Of a DNA stretch of 64,000 bases, positions 10,369 through 19,397 are shown piece by piece. The notes under the pieces were generated by a model that was given only the letters and a program-made list of their open reading frames with translations, did not search any database and was not told where the DNA came from. A program made the position numbers and the translations under genes. Source of the stretch: Wolbachia endosymbiont of Ctenocephalides felis wCfeT. GTDB taxonomy: Bacteria; Pseudomonadota; Alphaproteobacteria; Rickettsiales; Anaplasmataceae. The first letter of the stretch is position 1, and each line of letters begins with the position of its first letter. The stretch spans positions 1,431,539 through 1,495,538 of the forward strand of contig NZ_CP051156.1 of NCBI RefSeq assembly GCF_012277295.1. The letters run 5' to 3'.

Positions 10369-11730
10369 ATGAAAAAAGCCATGAAAAAAGCAAAAAAAAG
10401 TAAATTAGAAGTAATGAACCCTAACGCAGCAGGAATAGACATTGGTTCAGCTGTACATTATGTATGTGTGCCAGAGGGAAGAGATGAGCAACGTATACAA
10501 AAATTTAGCTGCTTTACAGAAGACCTTCATAATATAGCAAAGTGGTTAAAGAAGTGCAAAGTTACTACAATAGCTATGGAATCAACAGGAGTGTACTGGA
10601 TTCCTTTGTTCCAAGTACTTGAAACATATGGACTTGAGGTAAAGCTGGCAAATGCAAGACATGTAAAAAATGTGCCAGGAAGAAAGTCAGATGTCCAGGA
10701 TTGCCAATGGCTTCAACAGCTACATAGTTATGGATTGATTCAAGGATCATTTAGGCCAGATGATCAAATGTGTGTATTACGTGGTTATGTTCGGCAACGT
10801 AAAAACCTAATTGAAAATGCATCTACACATATCAATCGTATGCAAAAGGCATTAATACAAATGAATATCCAATTACATAAAGTTATAAGCGATATTACTG
10901 GTGTTACAGGAATGCAAATTATTAAAGCAATAGTAGAAGGTGAAAGGAATCCTGAAAAATTAGCTGAATTTAGAAGTGTGAATATGAAGAATGATAAGGC
11001 TACTATAGCAAAAGCATTAACAGGCGATTATAGAGAAGAACATTTGTTTGTATTAAAGCAAGAATATGAAACATATAATTTTTTTCAAGAGAAAATAATT
11101 GAATGTGATAAAAGTATAGAAAATTATTATAAAACATTGGAAACGAAGTCTGATGAAAGTAAAGAGTTAGGTAGGGAAAAAAATAAGTCTAGAAGAGGCA
11201 GACCAAACTTCACTTTGCGTGAAGAATTGTATCGGGTAACTGGTACAGATTTTACCAAAATTCCTGGATTTGATGTGTTAACTGTGCAAACTATTATTTC
11301 AGAGGTTGGTATTGATCATAGTAAATGGCGATCAGAAAAGCATTTTACCTCATGGTTGGGACTCAGCCCTGGTAATAAGATTACAGGGGAAAAAGTATTA
11401 GGAACAAAAACTCGTAAAGTTATTAACCGCGCTACAAATGCTTTTAGAATGGCTGCTTATTCTGTGGGAGGTAGTAAGAGTGCATTAGGTGCGTATTGTA
11501 GGAAATTAAAAAAACGACTAGGACCAATAAAAGCAATTACTGCGACGGCAAGAAAATTAGCATGTATCTTTTATCAAATGTTGAAATACGGGCAGGAGTA
11601 TGTGGAAAAAGGGATGGAATATTATGAAACATGTTATAAAGAGAGAGTTGTAAAAAACTTGGTCAAGAAGGCACGGGAACTTGGTTATATCTTGATTCAA
11701 CAAGAAGAACTAATTGAGGGAGTTTCTTAG
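10369..11730 (+). CDS. IS110-family DEDD recombinase A
   Basis: 453 residues. The N-terminal RuvC-like DEDD domain is visible: AAGIDIGS (first D), AMESTGVYW (E) and GRKSDVQDCQWLQ (paired D). The C-terminal Transposase_20 domain has TKIPGFDVLTVQTII, the SWLGLSPGN segment with the conserved serine, and TRKVINRATNAFRMAA. IS110 recombinases act as tetramers guided by the element's own RNA and leave no target duplication. The ATG follows a TATAGGAGCT ribosome-binding site. It is closely similar along its length to recombinase B downstream; they differ most around residues 255-280. No disabling mutation is seen. Confidence 0.93.
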   Translation: MKKAMKKAKKSKLEVMNPNAAGIDIGSAVHYVCVPEGRDEQRIQKFSCFTEDLHNIAKWLKKCKVTTIAMESTGVYWIPLFQVLETYGLEVKLANARHVKNVPGRKSDVQDCQWLQQLHSYGLIQGSFRPDDQMCVLRGYVRQRKNLIENASTHINRMQKALIQMNIQLHKVISDITGVTGMQIIKAIVEGERNPEKLAEFRSVNMKNDKATIAKALTGDYREEHLFVLKQEYETYNFFQEKIIECDKSIENYYKTLETKSDESKELGREKNKSRRGRPNFTLREELYRVTGTDFTKIPGFDVLTVQTIISEVGIDHSKWRSEKHFTSWLGLSPGNKITGEKVLGTKTRKVINRATNAFRMAAYSVGGSKSALGAYCRKLKKRLGPIKAITATARKLACIFYQMLKYGQEYVEKGMEYYETCYKERVVKNLVKKARELGYILIQQEELIEGVS

Positions 11731-11807
11731 GAGAAGATTGTATAATCTAACTGTCCCAAGCTGAAGCGCTTCTCAACTACAAATTATTATAGAATGGAGG
11801 TTCCAAA

Positions 11808-13154
11808 ATGGCAAAAGTAAAAAGAAAATTAGAGATAATGAATCCTGATGCAGCAGGAATAGACGTTGGCTCATCTGTGCATTATATATGTGTACCTGAA
11901 GGAAGGGATAAGCACAGTGTTCAAAAATTCGGGTGCTTTACAGAAGATCTTCATAACATAGCAAAGTGGTTAAAGAAGTGCGAAGTTACTACAATAGCCA
12001 TGGAATCAACAGGAGTGTACTGGATTCCTTTGTTTCAAATACTTGAATTATATGGGTTCGAAGTAAAACTGGTAAATGCAAGACATGTAAAAAATGTACC
12101 TGGAAGGAAATCAGATGTCCAGGATTGCCAATGGCTTCAACAACTACACAGCTATGGGTTGCTCCAAGGATCATTTAGACCAGATGATCAAATGTGCGTA
12201 TTACGTAGTTATGTAAGACAACGTAAAAATCTAATTGAAAGTTCATCTACACATACTTTGCGTATGCAAAAGGCATTAATACAAATGAATATCCAATTAC
12301 ATAAAGTTATAAGTGATATTACCGGTGTTACTGGAATGCAAATTATTAAAGCAATAATAGAAGGTGAAAGGAACCCTGAAAAACTAGCTGAATTCAGATG
12401 TTCGAATATAAAGAATGATAAATCAACTATTGCCAAAGCACTCGCAGGAGATTACAGAGGAGAACACCTATTTACATTAAAGCAAGAATTTGAACTATAC
12501 AATATTTATCAGGAAAAAATAGTAGAATGTGATAGAAGTATTGAAGAACATTATAAAACATTTGAGACAAAGTCTGGTGAAAAAGAGTTATGTAATAAAA
12601 TAAAGAATAGGTCTACAAAACATAGGCCAAATTTTGCTGTGCATGAAGAACTGCATAGAATAACAGGTACGGACTTCACTAAAGTTCCAGGGCTTGATGT
12701 ATTGAGCATACAGACTATAATTTCAGAGACTGGTATAAACCACAATAAATGGCCAACAGAAAAGCACTTCTCTTCCTGGTTAGGGCTAAGCCCCTCTAAT
12801 AAAATTACAGGAGAAAAAGTATTTAGCACAAGAACTCGTAAGGTTACGAATCGTGCTGCAGATGCTTTTAGAATGGCTGCTCACTGTGTATCAAAAAGCA
12901 ACAGTGGAATGGGTGCGTATTGCAGAAGATTAAAAACGCAACTAGGAGCCCCAAAAGCAATTACTGCTACAGCAAGGAAAATAGCATGTATCTTTTATAG
13001 TATGCTGAAGTATGGACAAGAATATGTGGAAAGAGGCATAGATTATTATAACAAACTATACAAGGAAAAAGCATTGAAAAACCTAGGAAAAAGGGCTAGA
13101 GAACTTGGTTATGTTTTGGTAAAAAACGATGAATTAGTTGAGGGAGTTTCTTAG
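11808..13154 (+). CDS. IS110-family DEDD recombinase B
   Basis: 448 residues, paralogue of recombinase A, with the same catalytic signature (AAGIDVGS, AMESTGVYW, GRKSDVQDCQW) and serine-domain motif (SWLGLSPSN). The ATG follows TGGAGG. The DNA differs throughout, including many third positions, so this is an old duplication or two related elements rather than a recent copy. It stops at GAGGGAGTTTCTTAG and five bases later the sequence returns to the host HTH_37 gene. No frameshift or stop is visible, so both proteins could be made. Confidence 0.93.
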   Translation: MAKVKRKLEIMNPDAAGIDVGSSVHYICVPEGRDKHSVQKFGCFTEDLHNIAKWLKKCEVTTIAMESTGVYWIPLFQILELYGFEVKLVNARHVKNVPGRKSDVQDCQWLQQLHSYGLLQGSFRPDDQMCVLRSYVRQRKNLIESSSTHTLRMQKALIQMNIQLHKVISDITGVTGMQIIKAIIEGERNPEKLAEFRCSNIKNDKSTIAKALAGDYRGEHLFTLKQEFELYNIYQEKIVECDRSIEEHYKTFETKSGEKELCNKIKNRSTKHRPNFAVHEELHRITGTDFTKVPGLDVLSIQTIISETGINHNKWPTEKHFSSWLGLSPSNKITGEKVFSTRTRKVTNRAADAFRMAAHCVSKSNSGMGAYCRRLKTQLGAPKAITATARKIACIFYSMLKYGQEYVERGIDYYNKLYKEKALKNLGKRARELGYVLVKNDELVEGVS

Positions 13155-13865
13155 AAGAATTGTTGCAAATAATTAATACAATAATAAGTAAAAATCTTTG
13201 GTGCCAAGAACAAGGTGCTCAAATTCTAAAAATAAACCAGCCTATGATTTCTAAAATAAAACACCTAAAAACTCACGTCTTTTCTTTAAACCAAATTTTA
13301 CTTTTTTTGCTAAGGTTGAATTATAGTATAAAGTTGGTAATAGATAACGAACTACAATTTGCTATAGAAGCACAACCTAGTATTTTGAAAACAAAAATAG
13401 CATTGATGTGCTTAATAACTGACATTATTACCAAAAACGGCTGGACACAGAAAAAGGCAGGAGAAACACTAAAAATTGATTAAGCGAAAGTATCTAATAT
13501 CAAAAGGCTAAAAGTTACTCATTTTTCAATAAAGCTCCTAGTAAATTTTCTGATTCTTTTGGGGTACAAAATAAAGCTAATCTAATAATAGAGAGCAAGT
13601 CCTTGTATCTTTGAATAATTTTACATCTTCTAGTTTGAATTCTTGTGTGTACTTTCTTCCATTATACATATTATTATACCTCTTTTAAAAACCTATTTAT
13701 AAAAATGACCTTCTCTTCACTTTTTTTTGATAAGGTCAATATATTTCTTTAAAAAGATGTTGCTTAATAAATAGATCTGGATATCCTATGCTAACATAAG
13801 CATGGTGTTTATACAAAACATCTAGCTTATAGTAAAGTTTTTCACTTATATTATAGGAGTGTATT

Positions 13866-14750
13866 ATGTTAACAAATGCAGAAGAAGATATTAAAATAAA
13901 AGAAGCTGTACGTGAAACTTACGGTAAAGTTGCGGAAACAAATACTGCTGGCAAAGATTGTGGTAATACTATGAGTTGTTGTGGAGCACCTTCTGAAACT
14001 GATATTGAGTATTCTCGTGAACTAGGATATTCAGAAGAAGAAGCTAAAAGCGTTCCTACAGGTGCTAACATGGGGTTAGGATGTGGTAACCCTGTAGCAA
14101 TTGCTAGTTTAAAATCAGGTGAAGTAGTTCTTGATCTTGGAAGTGGTGGTGGTTTTGACTGCTTTTTGGCTGCTAAAAGAGTTGGCTCTACAGGTCGTGT
14201 TATTGGTGTAGATATGACTCCATCCATGATTAGTAAGTCTCGTCTTAATGCTGAGAAAGGTGGTTACTCTCATGTAGAATTTCGGTTAGGTGAGATAGAG
14301 GCCTTACCTGTTGCTGATGCTAGTGTTGATGTGGTAATCTCTAACTGCGTTATCAACTTATCTACTAATAAACCGCAAGTTTTCAAAGAGATTGCTAGAG
14401 TATTAAAACCAGGTGGACGTTTATCTGTATCAGATATAGTTGCTACTAACCCTCTACCAGAAGCAATTAAAAAGGACTTAGCACTATATGCAGGTTGTAT
14501 AGCAGGCGCAATGTCAGTTGGTGAACTTAAACAAGCATTAGTAGATGCGGGCCTTAAAGATATAAATATTCAAGTAAAAGAAGCAAGCCGTACGTTTATT
14601 GAGAAATGGACATCTGAGAGTGGTGCTGAAAATTATGTCGCTTCCGCAGTAATAGAAGCTAGGTCTCCAGCTATAGATCTTGCACAGCAACCTTCTAGTG
14701 CTCTTTCTTCAACCGATGTTACTAAACATTGTGGAGGATTATGCAAATAA
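13866..14750 (+). CDS. arsM: arsenite methyltransferase-like protein (ArsM)
   Basis: 294 residues. The SAM-binding Rossmann motif is VVLDLGSGGGFDCFLAAKRV, followed by GVDMTPSMISKSR. ArsM enzymes methylate trivalent arsenic using three conserved cysteines; candidates are the CC pair near residue 39 (MSCCGAP), NCVINLS and YAGCIAGA, the latter two in the ArsM positions. A C-terminal pair (HCGGLCK) is further suggestive. TATAGGAG lies just before the ATG. An inverted repeat TGACCTT/AAGGTCA (13706-13712, 13732-13738) upstream might be regulatory. The gene stands alone and by eye is less A+T-rich than its surroundings, which with its neighbours suggests transfer. A UbiE-type methyltransferase is the alternative. 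Confidence 0.8.
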   Translation: MLTNAEEDIKIKEAVRETYGKVAETNTAGKDCGNTMSCCGAPSETDIEYSRELGYSEEEAKSVPTGANMGLGCGNPVAIASLKSGEVVLDLGSGGGFDCFLAAKRVGSTGRVIGVDMTPSMISKSRLNAEKGGYSHVEFRLGEIEALPVADASVDVVISNCVINLSTNKPQVFKEIARVLKPGGRLSVSDIVATNPLPEAIKKDLALYAGCIAGAMSVGELKQALVDAGLKDINIQVKEASRTFIEKWTSESGAENYVASAVIEARSPAIDLAQQPSSALSSTDVTKHCGGLCK

Positions 14751-15149
14751 AAATCTTATAAGTTTGTCTTACTTAGAAGATTATATCTTAGTTTATTATG
14801 TAGTGACGTTACTGGCATAGGTCTTGATAGTGTGTTTTCATACAATAAAACAACTAGGTTAGTGAGGAGTAATTGTTTTACGAGGAAGTGTTCAAGATGT
14901 GCTTACTGAATACTTCCCCTTCTTGATGAACTATTCAAGCAATAATTCGTGTTTGTGACAATTTACGATTTTGAGATAAGTGAGATATTTAAGAAGGAGT
15001 AGTCACTAAACTCTGTAATTTTTGAAAGTGGTTGGCTTTGTCTTATAGCTACTTAAGTTTTTCCTGGAGTCAATAATTTTACGCAACTATTTCGTAGGAT
15101 TTTAGGCAATATTTTACTTCCTTTTTCTATTTTTCTTTACCTTCCTCAT
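14751..15149. other. intergenic, no gene seen
   Basis: Four hundred A+T-rich bases after arsM with short frames only. No hairpin followed by a T-run is visible. It may include the outer end of the IS630 relic that follows. Confidence 0.4.
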
Positions 15150-15850
15150 AGCTTTTACATGATTTTATTATGCTAGTATTGCTATTTCGATGCTCAATTT
15201 TATTAAAATCAGGAGAATAAGGTAAAGAATTTCAGCTTCTGCTCCTTTGGATTGATTTTTTTAGGTTTGTGGAAAGTAGCATTATCAAGAACTACTGTTT
15301 ATCCAAGACGTAAAATTGGAGTTAAAAGCTCAAGCATTAAAAATATTCATATTACATAAAGATTAGCGGAGCAATTATTTTTCTTTTATTTAACGCTGCA
15401 ATTATCCTAATCAGCTGCTTTTTTGACCCAGCCTTCAGCCTTTGTATTATCTATGCCAGATTTATCAACATATACAAGATTTCTAGGTTGCCCTAATCTT
15501 CAAAAATTCTTCCTATTTTTTCATTTCTTTCTTTATATCCATAGGTCTTTTCTTCACGTGAATCCGATATTTTTAAGTGTACGGTGAATCGTTTATCTAC
15601 TAATATTGCCCAGAGACTTGCCATTTCTGACTAAGTTTTGCCACCGTATTTTTTTTGCAAATTCAGTAAAAACGTTTTAGTCTGTTATTTTATGATTATA
15701 TCTCATACTCCATGGCTTTTTTGGCAAAAACCTCCTGTCTCTTCTCGTCTTTTTTTCTACTCATATAAAGTTGTTTTTCCTATCTTAAGCCTTTCAGCCA
15801 GCACCTCTCTGCTTCCTTCCTTCATCTATAGTTTCTTGCTTTTTTCCTTA
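15150..15850 (-). pseudogene. eroded IS630-family transposase
   Basis: On the minus strand the region still spells fragments of an IS630 transposase in shifted frames. VYVDKSGIDNTKAEGWVKK (about 15425-15482) is the D-containing core, and LPYSPDFNKIEH (about 15185-15222) is the downstream motif with the last catalytic acid. A basic KKRREETG piece near 15730-15760 fits the N-terminal HTH region. Many stops and frameshifts separate them, so it is a dead relic. Limits are approximate. Confidence 0.65.
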
Positions 15851-16199
15851 AATCATAACTATACTGGCATCACACTCTCCATATCATGAATCCTTAATAT
15901 TTTTTAACGCAACAGAAACTCTTATAGTTGTGATTTGCTCTTGAAAAATATTGGTAAAGCAGAACTGGCAAAAAATGTTTTATTGACTAAGTTTACTTTG
16001 ACACCTATTTTATTAAAATTGACAATATTTTTTTTCTCAAGTTCTCAAAAGGGTAGGTACTAAAATTTAACATTTCATACCATAAAAGCTTAAGGAACAT
16101 AGCCACTTTCAGCCATTTTACATAACCCCCGTGAGAGCAAGTTTTTCTCGTATACTAACCTCCACCATTCAAGAATTCGAACTTCATCTCTATACTAAC

Positions 16200-16289
16200 G
16201 TATCCATTCAGGTGTATGGCTTAAGAAGCAATAGCCAGTAGGTTTTGAAAAGGATTTAACTTCTTTTGCCTCCAAGTCAAGTACATGAA
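16200..16289 (-). mobile_element. IS66 right-end remnant
   Basis: From 16200 the sequence is the terminal GTATCCATTCAGG followed by the last ~70 bases of the IS66 copies in this window (compare 48220 onward), identical to about 16285 and then diverging. Only 86 bases survive, ending just before the stop of the lipoprotein gene. It marks a former IS66 insertion mostly removed by deletion or recombination. Confidence 0.85.
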
Positions 16290-16302
16290 TACCTTTTTGA
16301 TA

Positions 16303-16713
16303 TTAATCAGATTTCTCCATTACCACTACATAGTGTGACGGATATTTTTTATAAGCTCCAGTTACTGCATCAATAGCAAAACCAGGTAACCATAACATAT
16401 TTAACAAGGTAATCCCATTAAAACTGTCACCTACCATAGTATGCAGTTGTTTATAACCTGATTTTTGACAATCAGCTGACAATGGTCCTGAACCTCGTTG
16501 AACAATTACTACTCCAGGATTAGATGTAAGAAAGTTGCTTGCCCCTGATGCAGACTGTATAACACACCTTACTCCTTGAATCAAATTGCCTTCATCATCT
16601 GTTACTTTTACTTTGATTCCCTGAGTAGAACCAGAAAATATCGTTGCAAAGCATCCAGTGAGCAAAATCGTCACAGATAATACTAAGCAAACATTACGTA
16701 ATTTGAAAGACAT
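16303..16713 (-). CDS. small lipoprotein of unknown function
   Basis: 136 residues. The N-terminus (basic start, hydrophobic VCLVLSVTILLTGC) is a lipoprotein signal with the lipobox LTGC, so the mature protein would be lipid-anchored at C21. The rest looks like a small beta domain (IKVKVTDDEGNLIQGVRC, then VVIVQRGSGPLSADCQKSGY), similar in feel to PEGA/carboxypeptidase-like repeats. A hydrophobic patch follows (LLNMLWLPGFAIDAVTGAYKKYP) of the sort seen in small lipoproteins where it packs against the membrane. No neighbour explains its role. An IS66 remnant abuts its 3' end; the stop may have been unaffected. Confidence 0.75.
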   Translation of the reverse strand: MSFKLRNVCLVLSVTILLTGCFATIFSGSTQGIKVKVTDDEGNLIQGVRCVIQSASGASNFLTSNPGVVIVQRGSGPLSADCQKSGYKQLHTMVGDSFNGITLLNMLWLPGFAIDAVTGAYKKYPSHYVVVMEKSD

Positions 16714-16883
16714 ATTATCTTATCCCTTAAAATATATACTATAAATTATACTCATTTAACTATAAATAAAAACTAAACAACAGTAGCTTTATTCAGTATC
16801 CGTTCACGTAACGGTGTTAATTTAAGAAAAGATAAAAGAAAAAACGCTGTTATTCTATAAAAAAGTTTAAAATATTTACTCTT

Positions 16884-18209
16884 TTATAAATGCACCTGTC
16901 CAAACAAACTGCTTTGCCAAGCCTCCTGTATTTTTACATTCATTATTTGATCTATATAATTGCCTTCTGGATCATCAATGCAAACTGATTGCATGTAAGG
17001 GCTTTTACCAACAATTTGGTTCTGGTGCTTACCTTTTTTACCACTAAATAAGACAGGTACGATTTTGCCTATCATGCTTTGATTAAATTCAAGCTGTTTT
17101 TTGCGAATTAACTCTTGCAGACGTAGCAAACGCTCCGTTTTGATTTCTTCTGGTACTTGATCCTTTCTTTCTGCTCCTGGTGTTCCTGGTCTTGGGCTAT
17201 ACTTAAAACTATAAGCTTGAATGTACTTTACCACCTCCACTAATTTCATAGTTTCCTCGAAATCTTTCTCAGTTTCTCCAGGAAAACCAACTATAAAATC
17301 AGAGGAAAACTCTATTTCAGGTTTTAGTTTGCGAAATTTGCCTATTATTTCTAAATATTCCTCTACCATATGCTTTCTATTCATCGCATGCAATATTTTA
17401 TCCGAACCAGATTGAACAGGTAGGTGGACAAAAGGTATAAGCTTTGGTTCTTGCGCATGTGCCAAATAGAGGGATTCATGCATATCCCTTGGATGAGAAG
17501 TGGTATAGAAAATTCTCTCAAGTTTCTCAATTTTAGCAATATGACTAACTAGTTTTCCTAAATCCCAAATTTCCCCCTCACATTCCCCATGATAAGCATT
17601 TACATTCTGACCGAGCAAATTGATCTCCTTTGCACCACTTGCAACTAATTTCAATGCTTCGCGAAATATCTCGTTCACAGGTCGCGAATATTCAGCACCA
17701 CGAGTATAGGGAACCACACAAAATGTACAAAACTTATCGCAGCCTTCTTGTATAGAAAGAAATGCAGATGAGCCCTGGCTATTTCCATAGCATTCGTCTG
17801 GCAATTTATCAAACTTTGCAACCTCAGGAAAATCAGTATCTATCACATGACCTTTACTTCTACTTGCTTTAACTATCAATTCCGGCAAAGCAGCAATACT
17901 TTGTGGACCAACAACAATATCAACAAACGGTGCTCTCTTAAATATCTCCTCTCCTTCTGCCTGCGCTACACATCCAGCTACTACTATGGTAGTTTCTTTA
18001 TTTTTTTTCGACAAGTAGATTCTTCCAAGCTCTGAATAAAGTTTTTCTGCCGCTTTTTCCCTAATATGGCAGGTATTAAGTATTACCAAATCAGCTTCCT
18101 CTGCACCACTGACAACATTAAACCCTAGAGGTTTTATTATGTTCTCCATTAACACAGAGTCATAAACGTTCATCTGACAGCCATAGGTTTTGATGTATAG
18201 ACCTTTCAT
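16884..18209 (-). CDS. miaB: tRNA-2-methylthio-N6-dimethylallyladenosine synthase MiaB
   Basis: 441 residues, normal MiaB length. The N-terminal UPF0004 domain has the three cluster-binding cysteines in YGCQMN (C11), NTCHIRE and AGCVAQ. The radical-SAM domain has CDKFCTFC (the CxxxCxxC motif). The C-terminal TRAM region follows (VLFSGKKG ... SPYMQSV). MiaB adds the methylthio group to i6A37 of tRNAs reading UNN codons, using two iron-sulfur clusters and SAM; iscS at 58.9 kb could supply sulfur for cluster assembly. The gene is a single minus-strand unit. Confidence 0.97.
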   Translation of the reverse strand: MKGLYIKTYGCQMNVYDSVLMENIIKPLGFNVVSGAEEADLVILNTCHIREKAAEKLYSELGRIYLSKKNKETTIVVAGCVAQAEGEEIFKRAPFVDIVVGPQSIAALPELIVKASRSKGHVIDTDFPEVAKFDKLPDECYGNSQGSSAFLSIQEGCDKFCTFCVVPYTRGAEYSRPVNEIFREALKLVASGAKEINLLGQNVNAYHGECEGEIWDLGKLVSHIAKIEKLERIFYTTSHPRDMHESLYLAHAQEPKLIPFVHLPVQSGSDKILHAMNRKHMVEEYLEIIGKFRKLKPEIEFSSDFIVGFPGETEKDFEETMKLVEVVKYIQAYSFKYSPRPGTPGAERKDQVPEEIKTERLLRLQELIRKKQLEFNQSMIGKIVPVLFSGKKGKHQNQIVGKSPYMQSVCIDDPEGNYIDQIMNVKIQEAWQSSLFGQVHL

Positions 18210-18256
18210 AAATTAGAGCTCTTGTATAATCATGAATAACAGCAACTATTTTGTTG

Positions 18257-18282
18257 TCATCCCAGTGCTTGACACTGGGATG
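18257..18282. repeat. palindromic repeat flanking IS5 copy 1, left
   Basis: GTCATCCCAGTGCTTGACAC with its mirror half, ending at the first base of the IS. This is the 'CCCAGTG' subtype of the window's palindromic repeats; the repeat on the other side of the IS is of the 'TTCCAGCG' subtype, so the two flanks do not form one original site. Confidence 0.8.
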
Positions 18283-19371
18283 GCTTTGTTGCATAGCTAA
18301 AGTAAAAAGAACTGGCAGTTACTGACGAAATTCATTATAAACAGGCATTTAACCGACAAAGGAAAAATATGCCAGTCAAAATGAAAGTCAGTAACTGCTA
18401 CGAATATAACAAATTTCTCCAAGAAAGAGGAAATATTTTTTATTACGTCAACGATGCCATAGAAAATTGGTACGAAAAAAGTCCCAAAATGGCCGGTAGC
18501 AACAATATTTATAGTGATAAAGTCGTAATTCTAATTCACATAATAACTTATTTGTTTAGAATAGGCCTAAGACAAACGGTGGGGTTTATAGCGGGATACC
18601 TTGAGCAAATAGGAAAAAATTTGCAAGTTATCAGCTATTCCCAGGCTTCCAGAAGATTCAAAAAGCTTAACTTAAAAATTAATGATCGAAGACATGATAA
18701 AAACAGTATGGAAAATATTGAGATCGCCATAGATAGCACTGGAATAAGCATCTACAATAATATTCCAGGCCATAGTAAGGCAAACGGTACAGATAGAAAG
18801 TACCGTGGCTATAAGCAAACAAGAAAATTGCATGTAATGCTGGAGATAGGTAGCAAAAAAGTCATAGCTGCAAAATACAGTAGTGGAGTTTATTCTGACC
18901 ACTATGGAGCCTGTGATCTTATTGCAAGGGCTAATGCTAAATACAATATAAGCACACTATATGCAGACAGAGCATATAATCGAAAGAAGTTATACAAATT
19001 GTGCAATGAGCTTGGCATAAAGACAAAAATTCCTCTGCAAAACAATGCAGTGGAGCATCCAAAGCTGGATTATATGGCTGAGAGAAATTCTACAATCAAG
19101 CTCATAAAGTCATATGGTGAAGATGGTATGAAGAAGTGGAAAAAAGAGATAAATTATGGGAAGAGATCTTATATAGAAAGTTTTTTCTCGCGACTGAAGC
19201 AAACATTTGGGTTTAGTTTTAGGAACAAATCTGAGATTAACCGTGAGAAAGAAATGCTACTCAAGTGTTATTTGCTGAACAAATTTACTGAAATAGGCAT
19301 GGCTAAATTTGAGATAGCTTCATGAATTTATTATGCATTGCCTCCTATCCAAAGAGCGATGCAACAAAGCC
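18283..19371 (+). mobile_element. IS5-family (IS903-type) element, copy 1, no target duplication
   Basis: Ends are GGCTTTGTTGCAT in inverted orientation. Copies 2 and 3 (42184, 57311) are nearly identical in sequence. Left flank ends CACTGGGAT and right flank begins ATTCCAGCG, so the 9-bp duplication expected of this group is missing. Together with the truB stub on the right, this fits recombination between two IS5 copies. Confidence 0.92.
18369..19325 (+). CDS. IS5-family transposase, copy 1
   Basis: 318 residues. DDE catalytic residues are visible in IAIDSTGI (D), LYADRAYN (D) and SYIESFFSRLKQTFG (E of the YREK-like signature). RKLHVMLEIGSKKVIAAKY is the usual strand before the second D. 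The protein is identical in the three copies, which implies recent spread; all three frames are intact and the transposase is probably active. Confidence 0.95.
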   Translation: MPVKMKVSNCYEYNKFLQERGNIFYYVNDAIENWYEKSPKMAGSNNIYSDKVVILIHIITYLFRIGLRQTVGFIAGYLEQIGKNLQVISYSQASRRFKKLNLKINDRRHDKNSMENIEIAIDSTGISIYNNIPGHSKANGTDRKYRGYKQTRKLHVMLEIGSKKVIAAKYSSGVYSDHYGACDLIARANAKYNISTLYADRAYNRKKLYKLCNELGIKTKIPLQNNAVEHPKLDYMAERNSTIKLIKSYGEDGMKKWKKEINYGKRSYIESFFSRLKQTFGFSFRNKSEINREKEMLLKCYLLNKFTEIGMAKFEIAS

Positions 19372-19397
19372 ATTCCAGCGTCACGCGCTGGAATGAC
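19372..19397. repeat. palindromic repeat flanking IS5 copy 1, right
   Basis: ATTCCAGCGTCACGCGCTGG then AATGAC: the 'TTCCAGCG' subtype of the palindromic repeat. It separates the IS from the truB remnant. Confidence 0.8.

Larger units (their letters stand above)
9920..13159 (+). mobile_element. IS110-family block with two recombinases and two non-coding leaders
   Basis: The block sits exactly between the two halves of the HTH_37 gene. It contains two related non-coding units (9920-10110 and 10112-10310), then recombinase A and recombinase B. Each recombinase is preceded by a similar leader (CCCAAGCTGAAGCGCTT, about 10325 and 11755) and followed by GAGGGAGTTTCTTAG. No terminal inverted repeat or target duplication is visible, as usual for IS110. 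It may be two copies inserted side by side, or one element whose parts were duplicated and diverged. Ends are placed from the host gene's reading frame and may be off by a few bases. Confidence 0.7.
9842..13585 (+). pseudogene. tandem HTH_37 regulator gene, split by the IS110 block and by a stop codon
   Basis: The 5' piece (9842-9919) reads MNNYITNETHFSQTIQFNNI then EKVKIA. The 3' piece starts at 13160 with LLQIINTIISKN. Joined, they give EKVKIALLQIINTIISKN, which lines up without gap with DNVKKELLSIVKSAIRENG of the intact HTH_37 protein at 1787. The 3' piece holds a first HTH (QEQGAQILKINQPMISKI) and begins a second (TQKKAGETLKID); there a TAA (13481-13483) interrupts, and the same frame continues with AKVSNIKRLKVTHFSIKLL to a stop at 13583-13585, completing the second HTH_37 domain. 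So the gene coded two HTH domains, was hit by mobile DNA near its start, and later gained a nonsense mutation. It keeps its promoter. Confidence 0.8.

Noticed and set aside
15638..15889. 83-codon plus-strand frame
   Set aside because: It is the shadow of the eroded minus-strand IS630 transposase.
19333..19397. Start of the truB-containing frame inside IS5
   Set aside because: The first ~20 codons are the IS end and a palindrome, not TruB.
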